Part shown: positions 1 through 11,998 of the stretch, one piece after another
Layout: every line of letters begins with the position of its first letter
Numbering within the stretch: the first letter of the stretch is position 1
Assembly: GCF_014084125.1 (NCBI RefSeq)
Contig: NZ_CP048405.1
Coordinates: 2,914,001 to 2,978,000 of the forward strand
Origin: Streptacidiphilus sp. PB12-B1b
Lineage (GTDB): Bacteria; Actinomycetota; Actinomycetes; Streptomycetales; Streptomycetaceae
Length of the DNA: 64,000 nt
Direction of reading: 5' to 3'
Notes under the pieces: model-generated
Told to the model about the DNA's origin: nothing
Databases searched by the model: none
The model's input: the letters and a program-made list of their open reading frames with translations, nothing else
Position numbers and translations under genes: made by a program

Positions 1-872
1 CCGCGCTGGGCTACATGTACGCCGACCGCCCGGAGCGGTGCGAACAGCTGTTCGCGGCCGGTATCGCCGAGTTCGAGGAGGCGGGCTGGCGCGGCGCGCA
101 CCTCTCCTTCGCCCACACCATCCTCGGCTACGCCCGCTACCGCTGCGGCAACCTGGCCGAGGCCGAGCGCAGTGCCCGGCTCGGCCTGGAGATCGCCAAC
201 CGGGTCGGCGAGGGCCTGCCGGTGCACTGGTACGCGGTCGGCACGCTGATCGCGGTGCTGGTCGCCCGCGGCAGCGTGGACGAGGCGGCGGCGCTGGCCC
301 GGCGCTACGGGTTCCACGCCCCCTACTCGGCGGCGGTGGTCTTCCCGGACGCGCAGACGGTGCGCGGCGTGCTGCTGAGCGCCCTGGGCGACCACGCGGG
401 CGCCGTCGCCGAACTGGCCGAGGCCGGGGAGCGGCTGGACGCCCGGGAGATGCGCAATCCGGGCTGGTGCAGCTGGCAGCGGCGGCTGGCCTCGGCCCAG
501 GCCGCCCTGGGCCGGCCGGATCTGGCCCGCGCGATCGCGCAGGACGCGCTGGCCCGGGCCGAGGGCTTCGGCGCGGCCTCCGCCGTCGCCATGGAGCTGC
601 GCTCCTGCGCGGAGCTGGCCGGGGGCGGGGAGCGGCTGGCGCTGCTGGAGCGGTCGGTGCGGCTGATGGAGCGCTGCTCCGCCCCGTACGAGCAGGCGCT
701 GGCGGTGTTCGACCTCGCTCGGGCGCTGCGCGCACAGGGGCAGGCCGGGCGGGCCGGGGAGCAGCTGCGCCGGGCGCTGGAGCTGGCCCGGGCCTGCGCG
801 GCGGACGGCCTGGCCGAGCAAGCCCGCCGGGAGCTGGAAACGGGCGGGGGCGACCTGTCGGGGGAGGACTGA
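1..872 (+). CDS. C-terminal part of a TPR/LAL-type regulator (5' end outside window)
   Basis: The reading frame is already open at the left edge, so this is the 3' part of a longer gene. The visible ~290 residues are all Ala/Leu/Arg-rich helical repeats (for example LAEAERSARLGLEIA and EQALAVFDLARALRAQGQ), as in the TPR-like C-terminal half of large ATP-binding LuxR (LAL) or AfsR-like regulators. In LAL proteins such repeats are normally followed by a LuxR helix-turn-helix, but here the frame stops right after the last repeat (LEQARRELETGGG-type end, then TGA). No HTH is encoded in any frame before the next gene. It is either an AfsR/BTAD-like protein with an N-terminal DNA-binding domain, or a truncated LAL. 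Family call moderate, exact role unknown. Confidence 0.6.
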   Translation, partial: ALGYMYADRPERCEQLFAAGIAEFEEAGWRGAHLSFAHTILGYARYRCGNLAEAERSARLGLEIANRVGEGLPVHWYAVGTLIAVLVARGSVDEAAALARRYGFHAPYSAAVVFPDAQTVRGVLLSALGDHAGAVAELAEAGERLDAREMRNPGWCSWQRRLASAQAALGRPDLARAIAQDALARAEGFGAASAVAMELRSCAELAGGGERLALLERSVRLMERCSAPYEQALAVFDLARALRAQGQAGRAGEQLRRALELARACAADGLAEQARRELETGGGDLSGED

Positions 873-3017
<2,145 letters not shown>

Positions 3018-3075
3018 CCGGCGCGGATCTGAGAAGCTGGGCCCCCGCCCCGAGGCAACGAGAGGTACCCGGCCC

Positions 3076-3621
3076 ATGTCGCTCCAGCACGCCATCCTCA
3101 CCGCCCTGCTGGAGCGGCCGTCGTCCGGCCTCGAGCTGACCCGCCGGTTCGACCGTTCGATCGGCTTCTTCTGGTCCGCCACCCACCAGCAGATCTACCG
3201 CGAACTGGGCAAGCTGGAGCAGGCCGGGCTGATCCGGCCGCTGCCGCAACAGCCCTCCCGGGGGCAGCGCAAGGAGTACGAGGTGCTGCCCGCCGGGCAG
3301 GCCGAGCTGATCGGCTGGATCGCCGAGGACCAGGACCCCAAGCCGCACCGGGACGCCCTGCTGCTGCGGCTGCGCGCGGCCGCGGCGGTCGGCGGCGACA
3401 GCGTCCACGGCCTGGAGGCCGAGTTCCGGCGCCACCTCGAGCTGCACCGGCAGCAGTTGGCCGAGTACCGGGAGATCGAGCGCCGCGACTTCGGCGGCGA
3501 CCGCCCGGACGCCCGGGCCCGGCTGCACCACCTCGTCCTGGAGGCCGGGATCGGCCTGGAGACGCACTGGATCGACTGGCTCACCCGGGCCGCCGCCGAA
3601 CTGTCCGGGCCGGACGACTGA
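3076..3621 (+). CDS. PadR-family transcriptional regulator
   Basis: A 181-residue protein opening with the PadR winged helix: LQHAILTALLERPSSGLEL (helix 1), HQQIYRELGKLEQAGLI (recognition helix) and a wing rich in Arg/Glu/Tyr (RGQRKEYEVLPAGQAEL). The rest is the helical dimerisation region (subfamily with a Vir_act_alpha_C-like C-terminus). It follows the dienoyl-CoA reductase by 58 bp on the same strand, so the two are probably co-transcribed and the regulator may act on the promoter at 932-960. The effector cannot be told from sequence. Confidence 0.88.
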   Translation: MSLQHAILTALLERPSSGLELTRRFDRSIGFFWSATHQQIYRELGKLEQAGLIRPLPQQPSRGQRKEYEVLPAGQAELIGWIAEDQDPKPHRDALLLRLRAAAAVGGDSVHGLEAEFRRHLELHRQQLAEYREIERRDFGGDRPDARARLHHLVLEAGIGLETHWIDWLTRAAAELSGPDD

Positions 3622-3785
3622 CGCGGCGCCCGAGGCCCGGCCGCCGGGCCCGGTCGCCGGGGCTGGTCGCCGGGGCTGGTCACCGGGGGTCGCCGAGGGC
3701 CGTAGCATCAGGCACAGCGAGCCAGGTGTGCGACGCACCAGCGCTCCGCAGCCCACCCTCAGCCCCGACGCCAGGAGTTCCCACC

Positions 3786-4268
3786 ATGGCCAAGTCGCCC
3801 GAACTGGGGCAGCCCGCCCCCGACTTCACCCTGCCGTCCGTGCAGTTCGTCGACGGCGAGGCGGTCCGCAGCGACCGCACGCTCTCGGCGGAGCGCGGCC
3901 ACCCCGTGGTGCTGGCCTTCTACCCCGGCGACGACACCTCCGTCTGCACCAAGCAGCTGTGCTCGTACTCCTCGGGGCTGGAGGCGTTCACCGACCTCGG
4001 CGCGACGGTGTGGGGCATCAGCACCCAGGACATCGAGAGCCACGAGAGCTTCGCCCGCAAGTACAGCCTGCGGATGCCGCTGCTCGCCGACACCGGCCGG
4101 GAGGCCGTCGCCGCCTACGGCATCGGCCTGGGCAGCCTGGTCCGGCGCTCGGTCTTCATCGTCGACGCCGACGGCGTGCTGCGCTGGAAGCACATCGCCG
4201 CGCTGGGGCTCACCTTCCGCGACATCCCCACCCTCACCGAGCAGTTGGCCTCGCTGAAGCAGGGCTGA
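3786..4268 (+). CDS. Peroxiredoxin, BCP/AhpC-TSA type
   Basis: A 160-residue thioredoxin-fold peroxidase that should reduce hydrogen or organic peroxides in the cytosol using thiol donors. The peroxidatic site is FYPGDDTSVCTKQLC, with Cys in the T-x2-C context and a second Cys five residues on, as in BCP (PrxQ) proteins. The N-terminus (GQPAPDFTLPSVQ) and the RSVFIVDADGVLRWKH strand are typical of the family. I chose the ATG at 3786 because it has GCCAGGAG upstream; an in-frame ATG 60 bp earlier would add a tail absent from the family. A strong hairpin follows the stop. Confidence 0.9.
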   Translation: MAKSPELGQPAPDFTLPSVQFVDGEAVRSDRTLSAERGHPVVLAFYPGDDTSVCTKQLCSYSSGLEAFTDLGATVWGISTQDIESHESFARKYSLRMPLLADTGREAVAAYGIGLGSLVRRSVFIVDADGVLRWKHIAALGLTFRDIPTLTEQLASLKQG

Positions 4269-4274
4269 CCGGCG

Positions 4275-4307
4275 CCCCCGCGACCGTGACCGGCCCGGTC
4301 GCGGGGG
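4275..4307 (+). terminator. Hairpin terminator after the peroxiredoxin gene
   Basis: CCCCCGCGACCG (4275-4286) and its exact complement CGGTCGCGGGGG (4296-4307) are separated by a 9-nt loop, starting 6 bp after the stop codon. There is no U-tract, which is usual for actinomycete terminators. Confidence 0.65.
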
Positions 4308-4337
4308 GCCGCTCCGATCGGTGGGACGCGGGATCTT

Positions 4338-4359
4338 TGTATGTGGACATACATTGACC
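4338..4359 (+). promoter_or_regulatory. Palindromic operator abutting a -35 element upstream of the sulfatase gene
   Basis: TGTATGT-GG-ACATACA (4338-4353) is a perfect 7-bp-arm inverted repeat. It is followed directly by TTGACC (4354-4359), which could be a -35 box with CATCCT 18 bp on. A dimeric repressor here would cover the promoter. A second palindrome of a different type lies 110 bp further on. Confidence 0.5.
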
Positions 4360-4464
4360 CTCTCTTGATCGCGCTGCCATCCTGACCGCATGAGATCCGG
4401 GGTCACCCTCGTGTGCTGCCGGTATGTCGACTTCTGTCGCCATGCCAGCGCCATCTGTGCCGCC

Positions 4465-4483
4465 CGCTGACGCTCCGTCAGCG
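4465..4483. promoter_or_regulatory. TGACG-N3-CGTCA palindrome, 19-bp extended copy, upstream of the sulfatase
   Basis: CGCTGACG-CTC-CGTCAGCG is a perfect inverted repeat with 8-bp arms. It lies between a possible early ATG (4424) and the GTG at 4529. This favours the later start, because an operator inside a coding N-terminus of low complexity is unlikely. It is one of at least seven perfect copies of this motif in the window. Confidence 0.55.
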
Positions 4484-4528
4484 CCGTTGCCCGGCACCCC
4501 CGCGACTCACCGAACCGGACCAAGCACC

Positions 4529-5920
4529 GTGACCGCACCCCAGCCCAATGTCGTCGTCGTCCTCACCGACCAGCAACGGTGGGACGTCCGCGGAGTGACC
4601 CCCGAGCTGGAGCGGATCGCCCGCGAGGGCACCAGCGTCGAGGTGGCGATCAGCCCGCAGCCGGTCTGCGCCCCGGCCCGGGCCGCCCTGCAGACCGGCT
4701 GCTACGCCACCGTGCACGGGGTGTTCCGCAACGGACTGCCGCTGCCCCGGGATCTGCCGACCCTGGCCGGGGTGTTCGGCGAGGCCGGCTACGCCACCGG
4801 GCACATCGGCAGCTGGCAGCTGGCGGGCGAGGAGTGCGAGCCGGGCCCGGTCCCGGCCGAGGCCCGGGGCGGCTACCGGGAGTGGCTGTCCAGCGAACTG
4901 CTGGAGACCACCTCCGACGCCTACCGGACCGTCGTCTTCGACGGCGAGGGCCGGCCGGTGCGGCTGGTCGGCTACCGCTCCGACGCCCTGTTCGACGCCG
5001 CGGTGCGCTTCGTCGCCGACCACCACGACCGGCCGTTCCTGCTGTTCGTCTCGCTGCTGGAGCCGCACCACCAACCGGAGACCGACAGTTACCCCGCGCC
5101 GGACGGCTACGCCGAGCGCTACCAGGGCAGTTGGCTGCCGCCGGACCTGGCCGCGCTGGCCGACCCCAACGACCCGGCCGGCAGCCCGCACCGCCATCTC
5201 GCCGGATACCTGGGCCAGTTGAAGCGGGTGGACGAGGGCGTGGCCCGGCTCCGGGACGCGCTGCGCAGCCTGGATCTGGCCGACCGCACCGTCCTGGCCT
5301 GGACCTCCGACCACGGCTCGCACTTCCGCACCCGCAACGACGAGTACATGCGCTCGGCGCACGACGCCTCGATCCGGGTTCCGCTGGTGCTGACCGGCCC
5401 CGGCTTCACCGGCGGCGGGGTGGTCCGGCAGCCGGTCGGCACCGTCGACCTGATGCCGACGCTGCTGCAGGCCGCCGGGCTGCCGGTACCGGCCACGGTG
5501 CAGGGCCGCTCGTTCCTGCCACTGGTCGGCGGCGGCACCGACCCGGGGCGCCCGGCCGAGGTGTTCGTGCAGATCAGCGAATCGCAGGTGGGCCGCGCGG
5601 TGCGGACCGCCCGGTGGAAGTACGCGGTCACCGCGCCCGGCGTCCACCCCTGGCACGATCCGGGCGCGGACCGCTACACCGAGTCGGAGCTGTACGACCT
5701 GGACGCCGACCCGTACGAACTGGACAACCTGATCCGGCTGGAGTCCCACCGGGGGATCGCCGACGAGCTGCGCGCGGCGCTGCTGCGCTGGATGGAACTG
5801 GTGGGGGAGAAGCCCCCGGTGATCACCGACGCGCCGCCGCGCGACCCGGGCCCGCGGCGTGTCGATGCGCAGGCCCGGGAGCTGCCGCTGGAGGGCGTCC
5901 GCTTCGGACACCAGTACTGA
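4529..5920 (+). CDS. Sulfatase (type I, formylglycine-dependent)
   Basis: A 463-residue arylsulfatase/alkaline-phosphatase superfamily hydrolase. It has the N-terminal metal strand PNVVVVLTDQQRWD and the sulfatase signature C47-A-P-A-R51, whose Cys would be converted to formylglycine. The metal and substrate half contains WTSDHGSHFRTRNDEYMRSAHDASIRVPL, read here as two motifs: SDHG and the later SAHDASIRVPL. The C-terminus has the usual ELYDLDADPYELDN motif. No signal peptide is visible from the GTG at 4529, so it is probably cytosolic. An ATG at 4424 would add a 35-residue Pro/Ala/Ser-rich tail and would put the operator at 4465-4483 inside the gene, so I prefer 4529. The substrate is unknown. 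Confidence 0.85.
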   Translation: MTAPQPNVVVVLTDQQRWDVRGVTPELERIAREGTSVEVAISPQPVCAPARAALQTGCYATVHGVFRNGLPLPRDLPTLAGVFGEAGYATGHIGSWQLAGEECEPGPVPAEARGGYREWLSSELLETTSDAYRTVVFDGEGRPVRLVGYRSDALFDAAVRFVADHHDRPFLLFVSLLEPHHQPETDSYPAPDGYAERYQGSWLPPDLAALADPNDPAGSPHRHLAGYLGQLKRVDEGVARLRDALRSLDLADRTVLAWTSDHGSHFRTRNDEYMRSAHDASIRVPLVLTGPGFTGGGVVRQPVGTVDLMPTLLQAAGLPVPATVQGRSFLPLVGGGTDPGRPAEVFVQISESQVGRAVRTARWKYAVTAPGVHPWHDPGADRYTESELYDLDADPYELDNLIRLESHRGIADELRAALLRWMELVGEKPPVITDAPPRDPGPRRVDAQARELPLEGVRFGHQY

Positions 5921-5933
5921 GATGCAACGGAAA

Positions 5934-5946
5934 TGACGGAACGTCA
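5934..5946. promoter_or_regulatory. TGACG-N3-CGTCA palindrome between convergent genes
   Basis: TGACGGAACGTCA is a perfect copy of the recurrent 13-bp palindrome. It lies between the converging sulfatase and VOC genes and contains the VOC gene's stop codon (complement of 5944-5946). Its place at gene ends argues against a simple promoter operator here. Confidence 0.5.
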
Positions 5947-6585
5947 GATGGTCACCGGGCCGCGGGCGGTGGCGAACTCGACGGCGACCAGGCCGGTCTC
6001 CTCGTCCGCCGCCTCGACCCAGGTCACCTTCGTCCGGTCGAGCGGGTGCTCGACCGGCTCGCCCAGGAACTCCAGCACGGCCTGCGACTCCCCGGCGATC
6101 GACAGGCCCTCGATCCGGGTGGCCGTGCGCGGCGCGGCCGAGGGGATCTCGTCCGGCTCCACCAGCCACTGCAGGAAGTACGGCAGCTGCGGGTCCTCGA
6201 TCAACTCCCTTACGCCGATCTGCTTCCAGCGCAGGTCGAAGCCGTCGGGGCGGACCCGGTGGCCCTCGTCGGCGGTCCGGCCGAGCCGGGCCTCGATCGG
6301 CGCGATGTCGTCCACGCCCACCACCCAGCCGAGCCAGCCGCCGCCCTGCGCGGCCCGCTCGGCGACGGCCCGCCCGAACAGGGCGCGGTCCGCCGCGGGG
6401 TGGTCCAGCGTCGTCACCACCTCCACATAGGTGCCGCCGGCCAGCGGCAGGACGAAGTTGCGCGTGCCGAAGCGCGGGTGCACCCCGCCGTCGGTGAAGG
6501 ACGCGCCCAGCGCGGAGCCGAGCCATTGGACGGTGGAGACGAAGCTGTCCCGTGCCACCGCGTAGGAGACGTGGTCGAGTCGCAT
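5944..6585 (-). CDS. VOC-superfamily (glyoxalase-like domain) protein
   Basis: A 213-residue protein beginning MRLDHVSYAVARDS, the first metal-binding strand of glyoxalase/bleomycin-resistance folds. It has a second module around residues 150-210 (ATRIEGLSIAG, then VEFLGEP-like segments). The length and the KQIGVRELIEDPQLPYFLQW segment resemble the Glyoxalase_3-like family of actinobacterial VOC proteins. The reaction and substrate are unknown. It converges with the sulfatase gene with 23 bp between stops and faces the secreted peptidase gene across a 386-bp gap. Confidence 0.75.
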   Translation of the reverse strand: MRLDHVSYAVARDSFVSTVQWLGSALGASFTDGGVHPRFGTRNFVLPLAGGTYVEVVTTLDHPAADRALFGRAVAERAAQGGGWLGWVVGVDDIAPIEARLGRTADEGHRVRPDGFDLRWKQIGVRELIEDPQLPYFLQWLVEPDEIPSAAPRTATRIEGLSIAGESQAVLEFLGEPVEHPLDRTKVTWVEAADEETGLVAVEFATARGPVTI

Positions 6586-6971
6586 GGCGCCATCATTGCC
6601 GCGCTGACCTGCGGCGGACTGCTCGGGCCGACCGCCACGCCGGAGCCGGGGGCGAGGTTCGCGCGTCTGGCGGAGCAGCCCGGCGACCCGGCGGACGCCG
6701 AACTCCCTCGCCGTCGGCCGGAGTCGGAGTCCGGGTACACGAAGGATGCGGTGGTGAACGGAGGGTGGCCGCCGCCTGCATACAACCAGATGATCTGCTT
6801 CCCATTTGTCTCTTGTCGAGTCCTGGTCAACTCACTAGAGTCCTCGCCAAGCTGCCACCCCGGACCGGGGAGGCAGCAGGTACCACCTGCGTCAGACCCT
6901 CGCAGGCGCCACCTCGCTCGCGCGGCGTTCCTCGCTCGTCCCCCGGTTCATCCATATCTGGAGGCAGTACG
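6586..6971. other. Intergenic region between VOC and S53 peptidase genes
   Basis: 386 bp with no convincing gene. It holds the promoter at 6813-6841 and the GGAGG site (6960-6964) of the downstream peptidase gene. The rest is featureless to my reading. Confidence 0.5.
6813..6841 (+). promoter_or_regulatory. Predicted promoter of the S53-like secreted peptidase gene
   Basis: TTGTCG (6813-6818) and TAGAGT (6836-6841) with a 17-bp spacer match the vegetative consensus of actinomycetes well. They lie about 130 bp before the TTG start, giving an untranslated leader of roughly 120 nt. Confidence 0.6.
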
Positions 6972-8210
6972 TTGCGTACCCACTCGAAGTTCGCGTCCGC
7001 CCGACGGATCGCGCTTCCCCTGCTCGGCACGGCCGCCCTGGCCGTCAGCGGAATCCTCGCCGCCGCCCCGGCCGGCGCCCAGACCCCCGCCGCCCACGGC
7101 GGAGCCACCTGGGTGCGCTCCTGTGCCGTGGTCCACGCCGCCGGTGAGATGGCCTGCAACGCGCTGCGCGTCACCAACACCACCGAGCACGTCCACGCCC
7201 TGGGCCTGACCGCCAACGCCGCCCCCTCCGGCTACGGCCCGAGCAGCCTGCTCAGCGCCTACAACCTGCCGGCCAACGGCGGCGCGGGCCAGACCGTCGC
7301 CATCGTGGACTCCAACAACGACCCCAACGCCGCCAGCGACATGGCCACCTACAGAAGCCAGTTCGGCCTGCCGGCCTGCACCGTCGCCAGCGGCTGCTTC
7401 AAGCAGGTCAGCCAGACCGGCACCAGCACCCTGCCCAGCGCCGACGCCGGATGGGCCGAGGAGGAGTCGCTGGACCTCGACATGGTCTCCGCGATCGCCC
7501 CGAACGCCCACATCATCCTGGTCGAGGCCAAGTCGGCGACCACCGCCAACCTGGGCACCGCCGTCAACGAGGCGGTCAAGCTCGGCGCCAAGTTCGTCTC
7601 CAACAGCTACGGCGGCTCGGAGTCCTCCTCCGACTCGTCGTACGACACCAAGTACTACAACCACCCCGACGTGGTCATCACCGCCAGCTCGGGTGACGGC
7701 GGCTACGGCGTCGAGTACCCGGCGGCCTCGCAGTACGTGACCGCCGTCGGCGGCACCTCGCTGTCCACCGCCTCCAACGCCCGCGGCTGGACCGAGTCGG
7801 TCTGGTCCACCAGCAGCTCCGAGGGCGCCGGCTCCGGCTGCTCCAAGGACGACGCCAAGCCCAGCTGGCAGAAGGACACCGGCTGCTCCAAGCGCACCGT
7901 CGCCGACGTCTCCGCCGTGGCCGACCCGGCCACCGGCGTCGCCGTCTACGACACCTACGGCGGCGACCCGGGCTGGGAGGTCTTCGGCGGCACCAGCGTC
8001 GCCTCCCCGCTGATCGCGGCCGTCTACGCGGACGCCGGCACCCCGACCGTCAGCTACCCGTCCTCGCTGCCGTACGCCCACACCGGCTCGCTGAACGACG
8101 TCACCACCGGCTCCACCGCCAGCTGCTCCCCGGCGTACCTGTGCACCGCCGAGGTCGGCTACGACGGCCCGACCGGTCTGGGCACGCCGAACGGCCTGGG
8201 CGCCTTCTGA
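6972..8210 (+). CDS. Secreted S53 (sedolisin-like) peptidase lacking the usual propeptide
   Basis: A 412-residue exported serine-carboxyl-peptidase homologue. The TTG start at 6972 is supported by GGAGG seven bases upstream. The N-terminus is a signal peptide (Arg-rich start, IALPLLGTAALAVSGILAAAPAGA, cleavage near AGA). The catalytic domain starts early (YNLPANGGAGQTVAIVDSN). The sedolisin residues are visible: E164 and D168 in WAEEESLDLDMVSAIAPNA, the oxyanion Asp in SSGDGGYG, and Ser342 in GGTSVASP. Typical S53 enzymes carry a ~150-200 residue pro-kumamolisin domain; here only ~60 residues separate the signal peptide from the core. Activity is likely but maturation must differ. Confidence 0.85.
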   Translation: MRTHSKFASARRIALPLLGTAALAVSGILAAAPAGAQTPAAHGGATWVRSCAVVHAAGEMACNALRVTNTTEHVHALGLTANAAPSGYGPSSLLSAYNLPANGGAGQTVAIVDSNNDPNAASDMATYRSQFGLPACTVASGCFKQVSQTGTSTLPSADAGWAEEESLDLDMVSAIAPNAHIILVEAKSATTANLGTAVNEAVKLGAKFVSNSYGGSESSSDSSYDTKYYNHPDVVITASSGDGGYGVEYPAASQYVTAVGGTSLSTASNARGWTESVWSTSSSEGAGSGCSKDDAKPSWQKDTGCSKRTVADVSAVADPATGVAVYDTYGGDPGWEVFGGTSVASPLIAAVYADAGTPTVSYPSSLPYAHTGSLNDVTTGSTASCSPAYLCTAEVGYDGPTGLGTPNGLGAF

Positions 8211-8235
8211 GCCCCGCACCACCCCGGCAGCACCT

Positions 8236-8270
8236 CCGGGCCCCGGCCGCCTCGCGCGGCCGGGGCCCGG
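8236..8270 (+). terminator. Strong hairpin after the S53-like peptidase gene
   Basis: CCGGGCCCCGGCCGC (8236-8250) pairs exactly with GCGGCCGGGGCCCGG (8256-8270) around a 5-nt loop, 26 bp after the stop. Confidence 0.75.
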
Positions 8271-8419
8271 CCCCTTTCCGCCGCACGACCTGCCGCACGA
8301 CCTGCCTTTTTTACGACCCAGCCGCACGAGCGAGCCGCACGACGCCGCGCTGCCCGCGGTGCGGCCGGTCCGACACCCCCAGGCCGTAGGATCGGGGCAG
8401 AGCGCCGGAAGGAGCGATC

Positions 8420-10074
<1,655 letters not shown>

Positions 10075-10135
10075 GCGCAGGGCCGTCCGGCCGGGCGGCT
10101 GTCGTCCGGGCGGACGCCCGTGGCGTCGGGTCCGG

Positions 10136-10924
10136 TCACTCCCCGGAGCGGCGGGGCGGGGCCTGCCCGGTCCCGCCGCGCCGGGGGCCGTCGTGCTCGC
10201 GGTCGGGACCGGGGTCGGGGTCAGCGTCACGGCCCGGGGCGGGGCCGGTCGGCTGGTCCTTCGCGGGGCTGTCCTGCTGTGCCGAGGGCTTGCCTGTCCG
10301 CTTCCGGCGCTGCAGCAGTACCGGGAGCGGCGAGACCGCGACCACCACCGCGACCAGCGGCAGCAGGTAGTTCTCCACACCGGGCACCGCCGCGCCCAGC
10401 CAGTAGCCCAGCAGCACCAGGGTCTGGGTCCAGGCCAGGCCGCCGATCACCTGCCAGAGCGTGAAGGTCGGCGCCGGGACGCGCAGCATCCCGGCGACCG
10501 GGCCGAGGACGCTGCGCACCATGGGCACGAAGCGGCCGATCAGGATGGCCTTGCGTCGGCCGTAGCGGGCGAGGAACTCCTCGCCACGGGCCATCACCGC
10601 CTTCAACCGGCGGTTGCTGCTGCGGGCCAGCGCGGCCTGGCCGCCGTGACGGCCCAGGTAGTAGCTGAACTGGGTTCCGGCGATGGAGCCGACGGCCGCG
10701 CTCAGCAGCACCTGCCACAGGGTCAGGTGCGGACCGTTGCCTACGGTCGCGGCGCAGAAGACCCCGGCCGGGAAGAGCAGGGTGTCGCCGGGCAGGAAGA
10801 AGCCGACCACCAGGAGCCCGGCCTCCGCGAAGGTCACCGCCAGGACGGCCAGTGCGCCGAAGGCCGAGAGCAGCGATGATCCACTCGTGGGGTTCACCGC
10901 GAGCACGGCCAGGGCCGCGCTCAC
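10136..10924 (-). CDS. DedA-family membrane protein
   Basis: A 262-residue integral membrane protein of the DedA/SNARE-associated (PF09335) family, thought to move or flip polyprenyl/phospholipid carriers and support membrane homeostasis. The family core is clear: AGLLVVGFFLPGDTLLFPAG, the internal GSIAGTQFSYYLGRHGG, and GRFVPMVRSVLGPVAGM with its Arg pairs. About five hydrophobic segments are followed by a ~55-residue charged, Pro-rich C-terminal tail (cytoplasmic) that is not conserved in the family. The GTG start is backed by AGGAA seven bases upstream. It converges with pgm. Confidence 0.9.
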   Translation of the reverse strand: MSAALAVLAVNPTSGSSLLSAFGALAVLAVTFAEAGLLVVGFFLPGDTLLFPAGVFCAATVGNGPHLTLWQVLLSAAVGSIAGTQFSYYLGRHGGQAALARSSNRRLKAVMARGEEFLARYGRRKAILIGRFVPMVRSVLGPVAGMLRVPAPTFTLWQVIGGLAWTQTLVLLGYWLGAAVPGVENYLLPLVAVVVAVSPLPVLLQRRKRTGKPSAQQDSPAKDQPTGPAPGRDADPDPGPDREHDGPRRGGTGQAPPRRSGE

Positions 10925-10987
10925 GGCAGGTTCCTAGTCACCTGATCACCATAACCAGACGGGTCGGTGCGCCACCTCGGCCCCCAG

Positions 10988-11016
10988 GTGGACGCGGTCC
11001 CTCCGGCGGCGTCCAC
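10988..11016 (-). terminator. Hairpin after the PPOX-family gene
   Basis: GTGGACGC (10988-10995) pairs with GCGTCCAC (11009-11016), 15 bp past the stop of the minus-strand PPOX gene. A smaller CCACCT/AGGTGG hairpin adjoins it. Confidence 0.5.
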
Positions 11017-11030
11017 CCGCGCCTCCGGCG

Positions 11031-11498
11031 TCAGCCCTCGGCCAGGGCCGCCGGGAAGCCCCCGGTGGCGATCGGGCCCCACCGCTCGGGGGTGATCCGG
11101 AGCAGGGACTTGCCCTGGCTGACCATGGCTGCGCGGTACTCGTCCCAGTCCGGGTGCTCACCGGCGATGCAGCGGTAGTACTCGACCAGCGGCTCCACGT
11201 CCTCCACGGCGTCGATCACCTCGGCGGCGCCGTCCACCTGCACCCACGGGCCGTCGAAGTCGTCGGACAGCACCACGATGCTCACCCGGGGATCGCGCCG
11301 GGCGTTGCGCGCCTTGGCCCGTTCCGGGTAGGTGGAGACGACGATCCGACCGGAGCCGTCCGCCCCGCAGGAGACCGGGGAGGCCTGCGGGCGTCCGTCC
11401 GTACGGGTGGTGATGAGCAGGCCGTGGTGCCGGGAGCCCACGAACTCCAGCAGGGCGTCACGGTCGACCGCGGTGTTGGTGGCGATGCGTCGCGTCAT
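11031..11498 (-). CDS. PPOX-class F420-dependent enzyme
   Basis: A 155-residue split-beta-barrel flavin/deazaflavin protein of the pyridoxamine-phosphate-oxidase-like superfamily. Family marks include LLITTRTDGRPQASPVSCGAD, RIVVSTYPERAKARNARRDPRVSI and a substrate-side WVQVDGAAEVID strand. The short length and the KARNARRDPR segment fit the F420-dependent class rather than PNPOx itself. The substrate is unknown. Confidence 0.85.
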   Translation of the reverse strand: MTRRIATNTAVDRDALLEFVGSRHHGLLITTRTDGRPQASPVSCGADGSGRIVVSTYPERAKARNARRDPRVSIVVLSDDFDGPWVQVDGAAEVIDAVEDVEPLVEYYRCIAGEHPDWDEYRAAMVSQGKSLLRITPERWGPIATGGFPAALAEG

Positions 11499-11826
11499 AC
11501 CCCGAGTCTAGGCGGGAACGGGCTCCCCGGGGCGGCGAAAGACCGACTCCGGTGCATTGCGGACGCGCCGGAAAGACCGGTAATTCACCGGGAATATCCG
11601 GCGGAAGCCGCCCGTGCGCATATCCGGGGGCTTTCGGTGTTCGCAGAGCGCCGATCGACGCCGGTTCTGTTCGTGTCCCCATTCTCCGGGGTGGCGGCTG
11701 CCCGGGTGAACCCCCAGGAGACGGGCCCGTACCCGCTGGATGGGGGGACGCGCTCCCGTCCCGCCGGTCGGACGTGGTCGCCACCACGCCCGTGACATGC
11801 GCATATTGCTTGATGGGCAGTCACTT

Positions 11827-11839
11827 TGACGTTCCGTCA
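11827..11839. promoter_or_regulatory. TGACG-N3-CGTCA palindrome upstream of the S53 peptidase
   Basis: TGACGTTCCGTCA is a perfect copy of the recurrent palindrome, about 130 bp upstream of the predicted -35 of the downstream peptidase gene. Confidence 0.5.
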
Positions 11840-11968
11840 GCTCAATGTCCGGCCACCCCCGGTCGGGGGGTGGCCGTCCGGCGGAGTCGGGCACGCAGGG
11901 TCCGCGTCCGCCGCTGAACGTGAACGTGCCCGTTTTCAGATAACCCCAAGCAAATTCTCAGAAAACCC

Positions 11969-11998
11969 TTGCGCGGTGATTCCCGGCGCGTGTACACA
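11969..11998 (+). promoter_or_regulatory. Predicted promoter of the S53 peptidase gene
   Basis: TTGCGC (11969-11974) and TACACA (11993-11998) are 18 bp apart, with the start codon at 12063. The AT-rich stretch just upstream (ataaccccaagcaaattc) is unusual for this genome. Confidence 0.4.

Noticed and set aside
3726-3785. Upstream ATG start for the peroxiredoxin
   Set aside because: It would add 20 residues not found in the family, and the downstream ATG has a proper ribosome site.
4579-7209. Long plus-strand frame running through the sulfatase and the VOC gene
   Set aside because: It is out of frame with the sulfatase, antisense to the VOC gene, and made of Arg/Pro/Gly low-complexity sequence.
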